Assembly (NCBI GenBank): GCA_051453625.1
Contig: JBOZIK010000001.1
Span: 297,618,599 to 297,682,598, forward strand
Direction: 5' to 3'
Length of the DNA stretch: 64,000 bases
Source of the DNA: Welwitschia mirabilis
Lineage: Eukaryota; Gnetophyta; Gnetopsida; Welwitschiales
Of this stretch, positions 1 through 11,884 are shown piece after piece (the stretch's first letter is position 1; the number at the start of each line of letters is the position of its first letter). A model generated the notes under the pieces. It ran no database searches, was not told where the DNA came from, and worked only from the letters and a program-made list of their open reading frames with translations. A program made the position numbers and the translations under genes.

Positions 1-605
1 ATGTAAATTTATCATGAAATTTTACTAAGATTTTTTAATAGATTTATCTAAATACAGTATAAAAATAATACACTAATTCATGATTAGTCAAGGATGGTTC
101 TCAAGAGTTCACGATTTTTCAATTTTACATCCAATACAATATTACATAAGTACATGGCTAAAATATAAGATTTTTAATAAATTTCATCAAATAATAACTA
201 GAAAATATGATTTGGAATAAATAAAATATTTCTTAAATTTNNNNNNNNNNNNNNNNNNNNNNNNNNNNNNNNNNNNNNNNNNNNNNNNNNNNNNNNNNNN
301 NNNNNNNNNNNNNNNNNNNNNNNNNNNNNNNNNNNNNNNNNNNNNNNNNNNNNNNNNNNNNNNNNNNNNNNNNNNNNNNNNNNNNNNNNNNNNNNNNNNN
401 NNNNNNNNNNNNNNNNNNNNNNNNNNNNNNNNNNNNNNNNNNNNNNNNNNNNNNNNNNNNNNNNNNNNNNNNNNNNNNNNNNNNNNNNNNNNNNNNNNNN
501 NNNNNNNNNNNNNNNNNNNNNNNNNNNNNNNNNNNNNNNNNNNNNNNNNNNNNNNNNNNNNNNNNNNNNNNNNNNNNNNNNNNNNNNNNNNNNNNNNNNN
601 NNNNN
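1..605. other. AT-rich edge sequence and assembly gap
   Basis: The first 240 bases are AT-rich, have no open frame worth calling and show no motif I recognise. Positions 241-605 are N. The sequence resumes at 606 inside the inverted LTR described next, so this stretch may be the further interior of that LTR, but I could not match it to the other LTR copies by eye. Confidence 0.4.
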
Positions 606-640
606 TTAAGATATAATATAGAAACTAACCTCATGGTTAT

Positions 641-1020
641 GAACAAGAATATGAAGCATAATAAATACCTTAATCACTTCACTGCCTCGTTCAATGATTT
701 ATGAAGTCCATCGCCTCATTCAGTGATTTATGATTCTCATATAATATTTAACTTCATTACTTCATTTAGTGATCTATGAAGCCCACTGCTTTATCCGGTG
801 ATCTGTGATATTCATAGTGAGATTATATATATATATATATATAATCTCAATCATCATTAACTTCACTACCTCATTTAGCGATCTGTGAAGCCCATTGCCT
901 CATTCGGCAATCTGTGATGATATAATATTTTCATTGCCTCATTTAGTGATCTGTGAGATTCTCTCTTCACTACCTCATCCAGTGATTTATGAATTCCACT
1001 GCCTCATTTGGTAATCTTTG
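641..1020 (-). repeat. LTR-borne minisatellite (inverted copy), about 30-bp units
   Basis: Imperfect units of the form CACTGCCTCATTCGGTGATC plus TGTGAA and a variable spacer repeat about ten times. The same array appears in the opposite orientation at 3871-4130, 10817-11090 and 14971-15090. A short (TA)n tract (824-844) interrupts the array at the place where the plus-oriented copies also carry an ATATAT run, which confirms homology. Confidence 0.85.
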
Positions 1021-1403
1021 GAAATCCATAACCATAAGTTCAAATAGAAAGCTATTAAGAAACTAAGATAGACTTAACCACAACATATCACCTCAAACAT
1101 AGGTTTCAATAGCAAGATGATAAGGCGAAAACAATAGGAATTAATCACAAATTTTAAAATCTCATACCAAGAAAGATAATGTCAAGATATTAAGAAAAAG
1201 GGTAAATGTAGATGAAACATGCATTAGTACAAAGTTTATCTTATTCAAGCATAGCATGATCTAATGTTTGATATACAAGAATATATATACGTCAATCTCA
1301 ATANNNNNNNNNNNNNNNNNNNNNNNNNNNNNNNNNNNNNNNNNNNNNNNNNNNNNNNNNNNNNNNNNNNNNNNNNNNNNNNNNNNNNNNNNNNNNNNNN
1401 NNN

Positions 1404-1427
1404 TACTTAATCTTGTGATCTGTGAGA

Positions 1428-1479
<52 letters not shown>

Positions 1480-1980
1480 CTTAATTATCATTAACTTCAC
1501 TACCTCATTTAGCGATCTGTGAAGTCCATTGCCTCATTCGGCAATCTGTGATGCTATAATATTTCCATTGTCTCATTTAGTGATCTGTGAAATTCTCTCT
1601 TCACTGCCTCATCCAGTGATTTATGAATTCCACTGCCTCATTTGATAATCTTTGGAAATCCATAACCATAAGTTCAAATAGAAAGATATTAAGAAACTAA
1701 GATAGGCTTGACCACAAAATATCACCTCAAACATAGGTTTCAATAGTAAGATGATAAGGTGAAAACAATAGGAATTAATCACAAATTTTAATCTCATACC
1801 AAGAAAGATAACCTCAAGATATCAAGAAAAAGGGTAAATGTAGATGAAACATGAATTAGCACAAAGTTTATCTTATTCAAGCATAGCATGATCTAATGTT
1901 TGATATACAATAATATGTATACATCAATCTCAATAAATAAATACATAAGAAAGGACCATCAAGGAAATACAAAAGTATAG
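1404..1980 (-). repeat. Second copy of the 780-1303 segment beyond a 100-N gap
   Basis: From the minisatellite through the ATAACCATAAGTTCAAATAG and ATCTAATGTTTGATATACAA stretches, this segment repeats 780-1303 in the same order and orientation with only scattered differences. The two copies are separated by exactly 100 N. Two unmerged contig ends or haplotypes explain this better than a biological tandem duplication. Confidence 0.7.
1431..1477. repeat. (AT)n microsatellite
   Basis: An uninterrupted AT dinucleotide run of about 47 bases lies inside the minisatellite of the inverted LTR. The counterpart before the gap (824-844) is about half as long. The length difference between otherwise near-identical copies suits allelic microsatellite variation. 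Confidence 0.95.
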
Positions 1981-2452
1981 AACCGTACCTGTAAGTTCAC
2001 TATTTGAAGACCTTCTAAGTTTTTTAAAGCTCCTAAGCCTCCTAAGCTTTAAAGATTTCAAGGCAAGATTGTTTTTTTTTTTTGGAAAATAAACTAGAAA
2101 TAATAAAGGAAGAAGTCTATTTAAAGTGAGAGAACATGCATAAGATGATGAAACTCAAGGATACAATTTGAAGCAATGGTTAAAAGTAGGGTTACATAAT
2201 GTTTTATAAAGGATTGCATAACCACTAGGTGCTTTTAATAATATAATAAAGATAATGCTTCACATTTAGTAATGAGAAAGAAAAATAAATAACATGNNNN
2301 NNNNNNNNNNNNNNNNNNNNNNNNNNNNNNNNNNNNNNNNNNNNNNNNNNNNNNNNNNNNNNNNNNNNNNNNNNNNNNNNNNNNNNNNNNNNNNNNNNNN
2401 NNNNNNNNNNNNNNNNNNNNNNNNNNNNNNNNNNNNNNNNNNNNNNNNNNNN

Positions 2453-3480
2453 TAACATTTATAACAATTTGAGGTTTCAAATAATTCAATATTTTCTAAA
2501 TATTTCATCAAACAGAAACTTTGCAAATTTTATAAGAAAAGTAAAAATGTGGACGTAACATCATTATTATGATTAAATATAAAGCATTATTTTTATATTA
2601 TTCAAAGCGCCTAGTGACTAGGCAAGACTTTATGAGACATAATGTAACCTCCCTTAACTATTGCCTCATGTTTTCTCCTTTCATATTCTTAAATTTTTTT
2701 AACTTATACATGTCATTTTACTTTAAATAGAGTCCTTCCTTCCTCAAGTCTAGTTTATTTTTTTTAAAACAATATTATCTTAAAANNNNNNNNNNNNNNN
2801 NNNNNNNNNNNNNNNNNNNNNNNNNNNNNNNNNNNNNNNNNNNNNNNNNNNNNNNNNNNNNNNNNNNNNNNNNNNNNNNNNNNNNNNNNNNNNNNNNNNN
2901 NNNNNNNNNNNNNNNNNNNNNNNNNNNNNNNNNNNNNNNNNNNNNNNNNNNNNNNNNNNNNNNNNNNNNNNNNNNNNNNNNNNNNNNNNNNNNNNNNNNN
3001 NNNNNNNNNNNNNNNNNNNNNNNNNNNNNNNNNNNNNNNNNNNNNNNNNNNNNNNNNNNNNNNNNNNNNNNNNNNNNNNNNNNNNNNNNNNNNNNNNNNN
3101 NNNNNNNNNNNNNNNNNNNNNNNTGCATTTCAAGAACATAACATTTATAACAATTTGAGGTTTCAAATAATTCAATATTTTTTAAATATTTCATCAAACA
3201 TAAACTTTGCAAATTTTATAAGAAAAGTAAAAATGTGGACGTGACATCATTATTATGATTAAATATAAAGCATTATTTTTATATTATTCAAAGCACCTAG
3301 TGACTAGGCAAGCCTTTATGAGACATAATGTAACCTACTTAACTGTTGCCTTGTGGTTTCTCCTTTCATATTCTTAAATTTTTTCAACTTATACATGTCA
3401 TTTTACTTTAAATAGAGTCCTTCCTTCCTCAAGTCTAGTTTGATTTTTCAAAACAGTATTATCTTAAAATCTTGGAGCTT
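2453..3480. repeat. Direct duplication of the LTR head-to-head junction around a gap
   Basis: Positions 2453-2785 recur at about 3123-3450 almost unchanged, including the junction GGACGT-ACATCATTATTATG. The intervening 2786-3123 is N. The tandem copy is probably an unmerged overlap. The junction itself is supported by both copies. Confidence 0.75.
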
Positions 3481-3870
3481 AGGAGGTCTAGAAGCTTTGA
3501 AAACTTGGAAGATTTCCAAATAGTGAACATATACGGGTATGATTTTATACTTCGTGCTTTAATGTTGGTTCTTTCCTATGCATTCTGTTATTAAGATTGT
3601 TGTGTTATATTCCTATAAGTTGATTTATAAATCATGTAATGCTTGATCAATATAAATATTATTTAGATACATGTCTTATCTCCATTTACCCATTGAGCTT
3701 GATGTCTTAATGTTATCTATTCTTGATATGAAATGATAGCTCATGATTAACCTTATCGTATTTACCTTGTGAATGTGCTATTAAAATATTTATTTTTAAC
3801 TTGATAAGTTTTCATCAAACTTATCTTAGTTTATTGACATCATTACATCTTAAACTTATGGTTGTGGATT

Positions 3871-4130
3871 TTCATAGATCATTAAATAAGACTAGGCTTC
3901 ACAAATCACTACATGAGGTAGTGAAGTAAAATCCTACAAATCACTAAATGAGGCCATAGGGATATTAAATTTATCACAGATTGCCAAATGAGGTAGTGGG
4001 CTACACAAATTATCTAATGAGGTATTGAAGTTAATAATTCATGAGATTATACATATATATTTTTATGATAATTACAGATCATCAAATGAGACAATAGGCT
4101 TCATAGATCACTAAAGGAGGCAGTGAAGTG
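3871..4130 (+). repeat. LTR-borne minisatellite in LTR 1
   Basis: Seven or so diverged units of the CACAGATCACC-AATGAGGCAGTG type separated by spacers of 6-30 bases. An ATATATA run (4048-4060) splits the array as in the other LTR copies. Confidence 0.8.
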
Positions 4131-5289
4131 AATAAGATATGTTAAAATATATAATGATTATTCTCGTTCATAACCATAAGATCGGTTTTTGTGATATGCC
4201 ATTTTATCTTAGATTCTTTGCTTCTCCTTTCTTTTTTAAATCTAAAAAATCCTTGCTTATCTTATTTAGTCTTACCTAAATCATACTAAGACCTATAAGA
4301 TATTCATAGTTATTATCCCATACTTTTGTGTGTGATAGGTGGAAAAATATAATAATTTCTATTGTTAGAATTAGGATGTAAAGGATTAATGTTCTAATGT
4401 TAAAAAAATTTACTGAATAATCTTGTAATCATTGATAAATTCTAAAATTTTAGTACTATATGACTATGATTTGAGGATATGTTATACCTTTCTTAAATAT
4501 TACTTCATAAATTTGCATTAACATTTAAACTTTGTTTTTGTTTTATGTAATCCTTACAAATTATGAAATTTCTTAGTTTGATACATAAACATTATGTTGT
4601 GATTATCTTCCACGGAAAATACTATTGAAAGGTGAAAAATTGGTCATATGTTCTTCATGTTTTACTTGATGAATTTTATTAAAAGGCTTGAAATCTCTAG
4701 TTATGTAATTACCTTGAAATTATACTGAATGTCAATTATGGATATCATTTCTTACATTATTTTCAATAAAGATTGAAATTGAAATTATATTTTATGCATC
4801 ACTTGCAATAGTTTCTTGAAAATTTGATAGACTAATTAAGGGAAATAAATAAGAAATTTTGCATTAAAGACATAGTGTTAATGCCATTTATTAATCATTT
4901 AAATAGTGTGTTAGGTATAACTTTTGCATTATAGTTACATAAAGAATTATATGTTTATAATTAAATATTAAATTTGTAACTGTAAAGGGTTATATTAACA
5001 ACCTCGACGTGCTTTCCTTCCTTCTAAAATATAATTGTAATGTTATCATAATTAGGTCTCAATGCATGGTAATGTTAATTATTTTAATATTGTTAATTTA
5101 TCTGTTATCATAATTAAGCTTGATACATGAAAACATTAACTATTTTATATAATATATCTTTTATTATAATTAGGTTTAATCCATGGTATTATTAATTATT
5201 TTAATATTATCAATTTAGCTTTGAGAAGGATGTTCAAGGGAGAATTAATTATAATTTTTGAAATAATTAATTAAAATTTTTAGTGTTTG

Positions 5290-5380
5290 TTGGATGCACT
5301 AAGACTTGAACCTTTGACCACTTGGGTCATATTAATGGTCCATTACCATTATATAACCAATAGATTATTAGTAATGGAGT
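5290..5380 (-). other. tRNA-like (Pol III A/B-box) segment inside the LTR
   Basis: On the minus strand the sequence reads TGGTTATATAATGG followed about 30 bases later by AGGTTCAAGTCTT. These resemble the tRNA internal promoter A box (TRGYNNARNNGG) and B box (GGTTCRANNCC). The LTR 3 counterpart (about 16865-16940) reads TGGTGTAATGG and AGGTTTAAGTCTT, so its A box is better and its B box worse. I do not see a full cloverleaf. It could be a tRNA-derived SINE head captured by the LTR, or chance. Confidence 0.35.
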
Positions 5381-7270
5381 GATATGCTACATGTTGAGCT
5401 CATAACTATGCTTGCAGAAAGAAACCTTTCTTAAATCAAATGCGATTTCACATTAAGTAGAAATATTTGTGAGTGCTAAAGCATAGCATTTGTACTCATG
5501 AGGAAAGGATTGAGCTGTGTGAGTTTGAGTTTAAAGCTTACTATCTAGTATGAGAATTAAGTAGAGGTCCAATTCACTCTGGTATTTGGAATGCCATTGC
5601 TAAATTTTTAACACTGTTTGATTTATGCACTTCTTTTCTTCAAACCCCATGATCAAATCAATGAATTGTAATATTTAATAATCTTTGAAGAAACATTTTT
5701 TGTCTAGGGATATTGGTTAAAATGCTACTATTGGAAATTAAAATAAATAAATAAATTAATTTTGGTGCAAGTTATTAAATCCTCATGCTAGCATGAATAC
5801 AAATCCAAAATGCTTCTAATTTAAAATGCTTCTTAGGCCATTAACCACCATTATTTTTATTAACCTATGTGTTATACATTTCACAAGAAATGAAAATGTG
5901 AAACTTCCCTTTTTCAGTTTTGATTAGTCAATATTTTCCATCTATTACACCATCAGGCAAGCTGTTATGTGTTCATTTGTCATCTGACGCTTTGATTAAT
6001 TGATCATATTATTTGTACTGCCAGTACTTGTGAATGACATTCTCTACCTCTGTAATGCTCACAACCAATTCTTTTCTAACTCTAAGATGTTCTTACATAA
6101 TGAAACATGCTGATTTTCTATAACATCATTTAGCTAAAACATTATTCTTCTCAAATGCTATAGATGTATTACAATAACATGCATGATTAATTGTCTGACT
6201 TCATCTATTCTATGCTTGAACTTCTCCTCTGAGCTCCTATGCCATTCTCATCTTCCCTCCTCCCACTGTGAGTTCATTCCTATAGCATAGATTACCATTA
6301 AAATACCTATGTCCTATCCTCAGCAAATCTTCTCATGACTCAGTTTGTGCTTTCTGTTTCCTTGGAGATGCCCTGCTTACTATTAAATTTGTGATTGTCA
6401 AACATTATTAGTACTAATCTTTCCTCCCTATTCCTTCAAGATCTCTAAGCATTACAAGGGTTTAACAATTGAAGCCCTCTTATAAACTAGGTACCAAGTA
6501 TTTGTTTGAGTTGTTTTTCATTCAAAAAAATAAGTAAGTAAACTCAATAGCATGTTTTGTAGGATGTCTACTCCTTGGTTAGAAGGTATCATGTTCAAAT
6601 CCCTATACTATCTTCCTCTAAAAAAAAGACACACACATGAAAAAAAAAAAAAGAAAATTCTTTAGGTTAGGCTTAAATGAATGATAGCTAAGTTGTCTTT
6701 CTCACTAAATACTTAAATTATTTTATTCCAAGCCAACTTTCTTAAACATTAAGTATTGGTAAAGGTAGGGAGTTTAATTAAATCTACAAGGACTAAATTT
6801 AAAATAATGCATCCCCTTAAAATGTATTATATTAACATTTAACTATACCATCTATATAACCTTCTAAGATGATTATACCCTATCTAAAAGAAGATCACTA
6901 CTACCATATTCTACTCTTCTAATAACTTAAACCTCATTCTTCTATGTTTTAATCATTCATGACCCTTGACTTATTAGTGTATTCTATATAGTAGGTTACT
7001 AGGTAAATGTTAAGTTAGCCATATCTTTAGTATACTAAGAATATGATCTTAGAAGTGTTTTGTAATTAAAATAAATTATTAAATGCTATACTCCTAGTTA
7101 GAATAAAAAAATATAATATAAAATTAATAATAAAATCATTATATCCTTAATTCTAAAATATCACTAGTGAATTTAACTATGTTACTTGTTAATGAAAAAG
7201 TTTTTCTATATAATTTGATGTCAAAGTGAGTTTTAAAGTTATTAACATTAGAAATTTTTAGGTTATTATA

Positions 7271-7345
7271 TTTTGGTATTAGAGCATCGAGGTTGAAGAT
7301 TTTAAACTATAGAATTTTTAGGGTATTACATTTTGGTATCAGAGC
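7271..7345 (+). other. Primer-binding site for initiator tRNA-Met, with a second copy 60 bp upstream
   Basis: TGGTATCAGAGC at 7334-7345 is the standard plant retrotransposon site complementary to the 3' end of initiator tRNA-Met. It lies three bases after the LTR end (GGGTATTACA). A second site, TGGTATTAGAGC (7274-7285), lies 60 bases upstream in the same context (TTTTTAGG-TATTA-ATTT). LTR 3 has the upstream site too (22489-22500) although its LTR ends at 22544, so the upstream copy is now part of the LTR. Confidence 0.85.
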
Positions 7346-9944
7346 CTAGGATACAATTTTACTAGGTGTAATTACTGTGAAGTTACTTCAACATTACAAC
7401 ATAGGTTGACAAATTCTCTGGGTGTAATTATTATTAGGTTTACAAACTTCTTAGGCATAAGTATGATTAGTTTAATGAATTCACAAGGATTAAGTAGTAT
7501 TAGGCTTGCAAAGTCACTTGGCTTTACTATTTAACATGGACCTATGATTAACATAGCCCCAAGTAGGGTATTTAACTAACCAACTAAAGTTTTAACATTT
7601 GTAAATATAGTTAGCAACTTAATGGATGGGATTATAAGAAAAGAAATAATTGGGAAGATGGCAATTATATCAGGAAATAATGGTGTAAAGTAAGATGATA
7701 AATCCTTCAACTTTCTAAGGTGTTAACAACATGACACATATGGAAGCATGATTAAAATGTGTGTAAAAAAATTAGAATTATTCAACTTCACTACTCATCA
7801 ACTTGTTATAAGAGAAACTTTATAATGGAATATAGAAATATGATGAAATGTGAAGAGACTTTTGTTATTATTTTCAACATTATGAAATAAGAAGGATTTA
7901 AAATAAAATATAAAGGTAGATGCATCACAACGTTTTTCATAAATGTGAAGGCAACAAGTTATATAATCTTATAAGTAGGTATGAAGAACTAAAAGTTAGA
8001 AGATTTATGACTAGTCTAAACCTAGTAATTTGAGGTCAAGTGAAATTATTTCAATCAAAGAAAATTGTAGAAGCCTTAGAGAAGGCCAGAATTAGTGAAG
8101 AATTGTGCATAAAGAAGAATATCTAAATATATTAAAGAAATGCAACTACAAGAGGAACCTTTTACTTAGAATATATGTATGATCAAAAGGAAAAGGTAGA
8201 GTAAATGTAACTACAGTAAACACTTGAGTAACATATAAAATTCAAGAAAGAAATCAAACTTATCCAACTTAATGAAGAGATAGATTTATGGGACTACCAA
8301 GAGATGATCAGTCTTTCAAAATACAACTAATGATTTTAAGAAAATTTGACGTTTTCTATGTTAGAGACCTCACTATGTTAGAAATTGCCTTGAAAGAAAG
8401 AAACAAGAAGCACCTACAACAACTGTATAGAAGATGTTATCTAGTCAGATATTGAGGTTATTTCTATTAAAGCCAATTTTCCTTCCACTTCTGTTTAAGT
8501 TTTCATAAAGGTTCTATTACTACTGATGGTGACAATGAATTAGAAAAGATAGGATCATGTACTAAATCTATGAAGAGAAAAGATGCTATTGTCATGATTT
8601 ATCATTAATTCCTTATATGGTTCCATGATCTTTTCCTTGTAAAGTTTCATGGCTTAATTTATTTTGTTATATGATTCATGTTTTTTTCATTTCATGTCTT
8701 GTGTGGTTATTCTTGCATATCGTTTAAGAGTTACTTACTTATTTGAACCTCATGTATCTTGTGTTAGTGCCTTCTTTGTGAATTTGTATCACAACCCTTA
8801 CATCTTGTAATCCTTATCTACATAATAAGTCTTAACCATCTAATCCTATTATTAAATGATTAAAGTTTATAATCTTGTTTAAATGGATTATGCACTTTAA
8901 GCTTATGGGGTTAGTCATTGCTCACTTTCAATTAATCTAAAAGCCCTTATATATTTATTTGGCTTATACTTGCATAGCCTTATTTCACACATTCTAAATC
9001 TTTGAACTAGAAATTCAACTAGATTACTTAGAGAAGTGTTAAAGAGGCATTAAAATAAGTACACAAAAAAGGAATGTAGTGTGGAAGAGATCTACAATTT
9101 TTGATCTTAGGCTTGAGGAATTCCTACATGATAACTTTAGAAGTTTGTGTTACAATTTGGAGTAAGAGATTGTTGTGTTGCCATATTTGAGTTGTAGTTT
9201 TGGACTTAATGGTTTAAGCACATTTTACTTGGGTTAAAGTAAGGAGGTCATTGAGATATTTTGGATTATGAAACTAAATGGTCCAACTTATTTGTAAGCA
9301 TATTAAACTATTTTTGTTAGAAATTCCTTTCATGAGAGATATGCTAGTTCACAGCTTTTTCTCTAAACAAGTGATTATTATAACCCTAGGAAACGAAAAA
9401 GATTAGAAGTTCATGAATATCAAAGGAGTTCTATAAATTTTGAAGTAATTATGCCATGAAGTTAGCATTGTGATAAAGGTGATTAGGCATCTTACTTAAC
9501 ATAATAATAAGTTGTATGAATCTTTAGATTGATGATATCAATGATCTAAAATAAGCTATGTGAAATTATTATTGAAGAACAATGGTGTAAAGCTAAAACT
9601 ACATCCAATATGAAGGCATCTAAGAAGAAACTATTAACATGTACTTGTATTAAGATTATAAAAATGAAGAAAGAGGAATATGGCTTTATATTTTTACTAT
9701 GGATTGCTTAGTAATATGGCATGATTCATGTTGTCTATGAAGATACTAATCATAGTTTAAATTGCAAATTAATCTTTAGGAAGATTTTAAAGACCTGTAT
9801 GTCTGTAAAGGTAACTGTTAAGACATATGGTGGAGATATTTTCAAGATTAATATAATACAATCAATCTATAGAAGTAGCAACTTAAAAGACAAAAGCAGA
9901 TGTTGGCAAGCTTTAAAGATGAAACTTCTTAAGGAGGTGATAAA
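7346..9944 (+). pseudogene. Degenerate gag-only interior of the large-LTR retrotransposon
   Basis: Conceptual translation across stops from about 7620 to 8430 shows a Ty3/gypsy-type gag. There is a segment like VKKLELFNFTTHQLVIRE, then one resembling GQVKLFQSKKIVEALEKAR (8035-8085), then a damaged CCHC zinc knuckle near 8350-8400 (CF-C, then PHYVRNCLERKK). The rest (8430-9944) has no RT, integrase or RNase H motif that I can see. The interior is only 2.6 kb, too short for gag-pol. It ends in SFKDETS-like codons and a purine-rich AAGGAGGTGATAA just before LTR 2, which would serve as polypurine tract. Short open stretches such as 9721-9990 are relics. The element looks non-autonomous, LARD-like. 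Confidence 0.65.
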
Positions 9945-11784
9945 TGTCATGTCCACATTTTTACTTCTTTTAAAAAGATGCAAATATTAAGTTTAATAAA
10001 TTATTTAAAAAGATTTAATTATTTTGAAATCTTTAGCTAATATAAATGTTATGTTCTTAAGATGTCACATTGAATTATGCTTTGAGTCCCTTTTCTCTTG
10101 ATTAAAATATTACTTATAAATATTCAAGAATGTTCTTGTAGTGGTGGTAATTTCATTTACTTATTATTTTTGCACTTCCTAGGAATTATGCATGATCAAA
10201 TGTCAATTGTGAAGGCTTGTTATTTATTGTTTCTCATTATTATGATTAAATATGATAGAATAGAAAGCATTCTTTTTATATTATTAAAGCACCCAATGAT
10301 CAGACAAGCCTTTATAAGACATTATGAAACCCCCTTTACCATTGGCTCATGATGTGTCCTTTTGTATTCTTGAGTTTTGTTACTTTACCCACGTTCCCTT
10401 ATTCTAAATAGAGTTCTTCCTCCTTCAATTATAGCTTATTTTTTCGAAAAGACCTTGCCTTTAAATCTTGGAGCTTAGGAGGTCTAGGAGCATTGGAAGC
10501 TTGGAAGATCTTCAAAATCCTTGAACACCAAAATCTGATATGCGTATGGTTCTATTTTTCTTGCTTTCTTATTGGTCATTTCTTTATATGCATTCTGTTA
10601 ATGAGTTTGTCATGTTTATATTCTTGTGAATTAAATGTAAAATTGTGTGATGCTTGGTAAAAATAAAATTAGTCTTGTTCTAAGTCTTGACTCCTACTAC
10701 CTTCTATACTCGTTGCCTTGACGCTATATTGTTCTTTATGTGAGTTGATATCTTGTGGTCAAACCTTATCATACTTCTCTTGTTATCATGATTCTTGAAG
10801 TTATGGTTATGTGATTTCACAGATCACCGAATGAGGCAGTGAGCTTTACAGATCGCCAAATGAGGTAGTGAAGTGAGAATCCCACAGATCACCAAATGAG
10901 ACAATGGAGATATAGATCGCCGAATGAGGCAGTGGGCTTTATAGATCACTGAATGAGGTAATGAAGTTAATGATATGTGAAAATATACATATATAAGAAC
11001 CACAGATCGTCAATGAGGCAGTGGACTTCATAGATCACCGAATGAGGTAGTGGGCTTTACAGATCACTGATTGAGGAAGTGAAGTAAATAAAATATATGA
11101 AAAATTTATATTGGTTATTCTCATTTCATAACTATAAGGTCGGTGTTTTGTGGTATAACTTGTTTTTTTGAAGGCTTATTTGTCTTTCCTATCTTAACTT
11201 TCGAAAAATTCTTTCTTGTCTTGCCTAATCTTGCCTGGACCATATTCGAAGCTATGAGATTTTCATAGTTCTCATCCCATAATTTTGTGTAACAAGTGAA
11301 AAATCTAGAGTGTGAATGTTGAAGTGGGTACAAGGATGCGAAGGATTACTATTCTGGTATTATTAGAAATTTTTACTGAATAATCTTGTATTCCTTCATT
11401 AATCTTAAATATTTGGTGTTATATGACTGAGATCTTGAGATCATGATATACTTTTCTAGAATAATATTTTCTTGGATGTGTTGAGAGTTAAACTCCATTT
11501 TATCATGTATGTGATTTACAATTCATGAAGTTTTCTTAGATGATATATTATGTATGTAATAATGATATTTTCCTTAAAAAATTTTGCAATGAAATGTGAT
11601 GATTTTAGCACATATTTTTATGCTTTACTTGAAGGACCTTAATGTGAATCTTGAATCTTGGGTTGTGTATGTTACTTCAAAGGGGTATTGAATGGCAATT
11701 TCTGAATGTAAATTCCTAGAATCATTATTTTGGATAAGTATGCATTGGCATTTTATTTCCAAGCCTTTGTTGTAAAGTTTTCTT
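9945..11784 (+). mobile_element. LTR 2 (first about 1.8 kb)
   Basis: It begins TGTCATGTCCACATTTTTAC right after the purine tract of the gag-only interior. It then matches the other LTR copies: TTATGATTAAATATGATAG, the TATA-like CTAAATAGAG (about 10402), the AGCTTAGGAGGTCTAGGAGC block, and the minisatellite. It breaks off at an exactly 100-N gap (11785-11884), after which the sequence is interior gag again rather than the remaining LTR. Confidence 0.75.
10817..11090 (+). repeat. Best-preserved copy of the LTR minisatellite
   Basis: Eight units of roughly 27-35 bases share the core ACAGATCACCGAATGAGG followed by CAGTG. They differ mainly at R/Y positions (GATCACC/GATCGCC, GAATGAGG/AAATGAGG, CAGTG/TAGTG/CAATG). 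An ATATACATATATA run sits between units five and six, as in the other copies. Confidence 0.9.
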
Positions 11785-11884
11785 NNNNNNNNNNNNNNNN
11801 NNNNNNNNNNNNNNNNNNNNNNNNNNNNNNNNNNNNNNNNNNNNNNNNNNNNNNNNNNNNNNNNNNNNNNNNNNNNNNNNNNNN

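Larger units (their letters stand above)
606..2560 (-). mobile_element. Inverted partial LTR of the large-LTR retrotransposon family
   Basis: Read on the minus strand, 2560 down to 606 follows the same order as the plus-strand LTRs at 9945-11784 and 13927 onward. It begins with the LTR start (TGT-ACGTCCACATTTTTAC), then the stretch ending in a CTTTAAATAGA TATA-like box, then the AGCTTAGGAGG block, then the GATCACC-AATGAGGCAGTG minisatellite. It lacks the rest of the LTR on its left, which falls in or beyond the 241-605 gap. N runs at 1304-1403 and 2297-2452 interrupt it. The LTR start at 2560 abuts a plus-oriented LTR, so the two are head to head. Confidence 0.75.
2561..7330 (+). mobile_element. 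LTR 1 of the large-LTR retrotransposon (5'-truncated)
   Basis: This plus-oriented LTR lacks about its first 285 bases compared with the copy starting at 13927. It contains a CTTTAAATAGA box near 2725 and again near 3408, the AGCTTAGGAGGTCTAG block, the minisatellite (3871-4130), a run of TTATCATAATTAGG-type short repeats (5040-5220), a tRNA-like segment (5290-5380), and an end in GGGTATTACA at 7330. A TGGTATCAGAGC primer-binding site follows immediately. Blocks 4400-5830 and 5770-7330 match 16000-17340 and 20770-22544 in order, so the whole is one LTR of roughly 4.4-4.7 kb. Confidence 0.75.

Noticed and set aside
9721-9990. 89-codon open frame on the plus strand
   Set aside because: It overlaps the gag-interior/LTR boundary and runs into the LTR start at 9945. 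Its counterpart in the second interior is broken. It is a relic, not a gene.
10098-10352. 84-codon open frame on the plus strand
   Set aside because: It lies wholly inside LTR 2, in a stretch that is non-coding in the other copies.
10817-11090. Regularly spaced repeats that could be mistaken for a CRISPR array
   Set aside because: Unit cores vary, spacers are short and similar to one another, the same array recurs in every LTR copy, and the genome is clearly plant nuclear.
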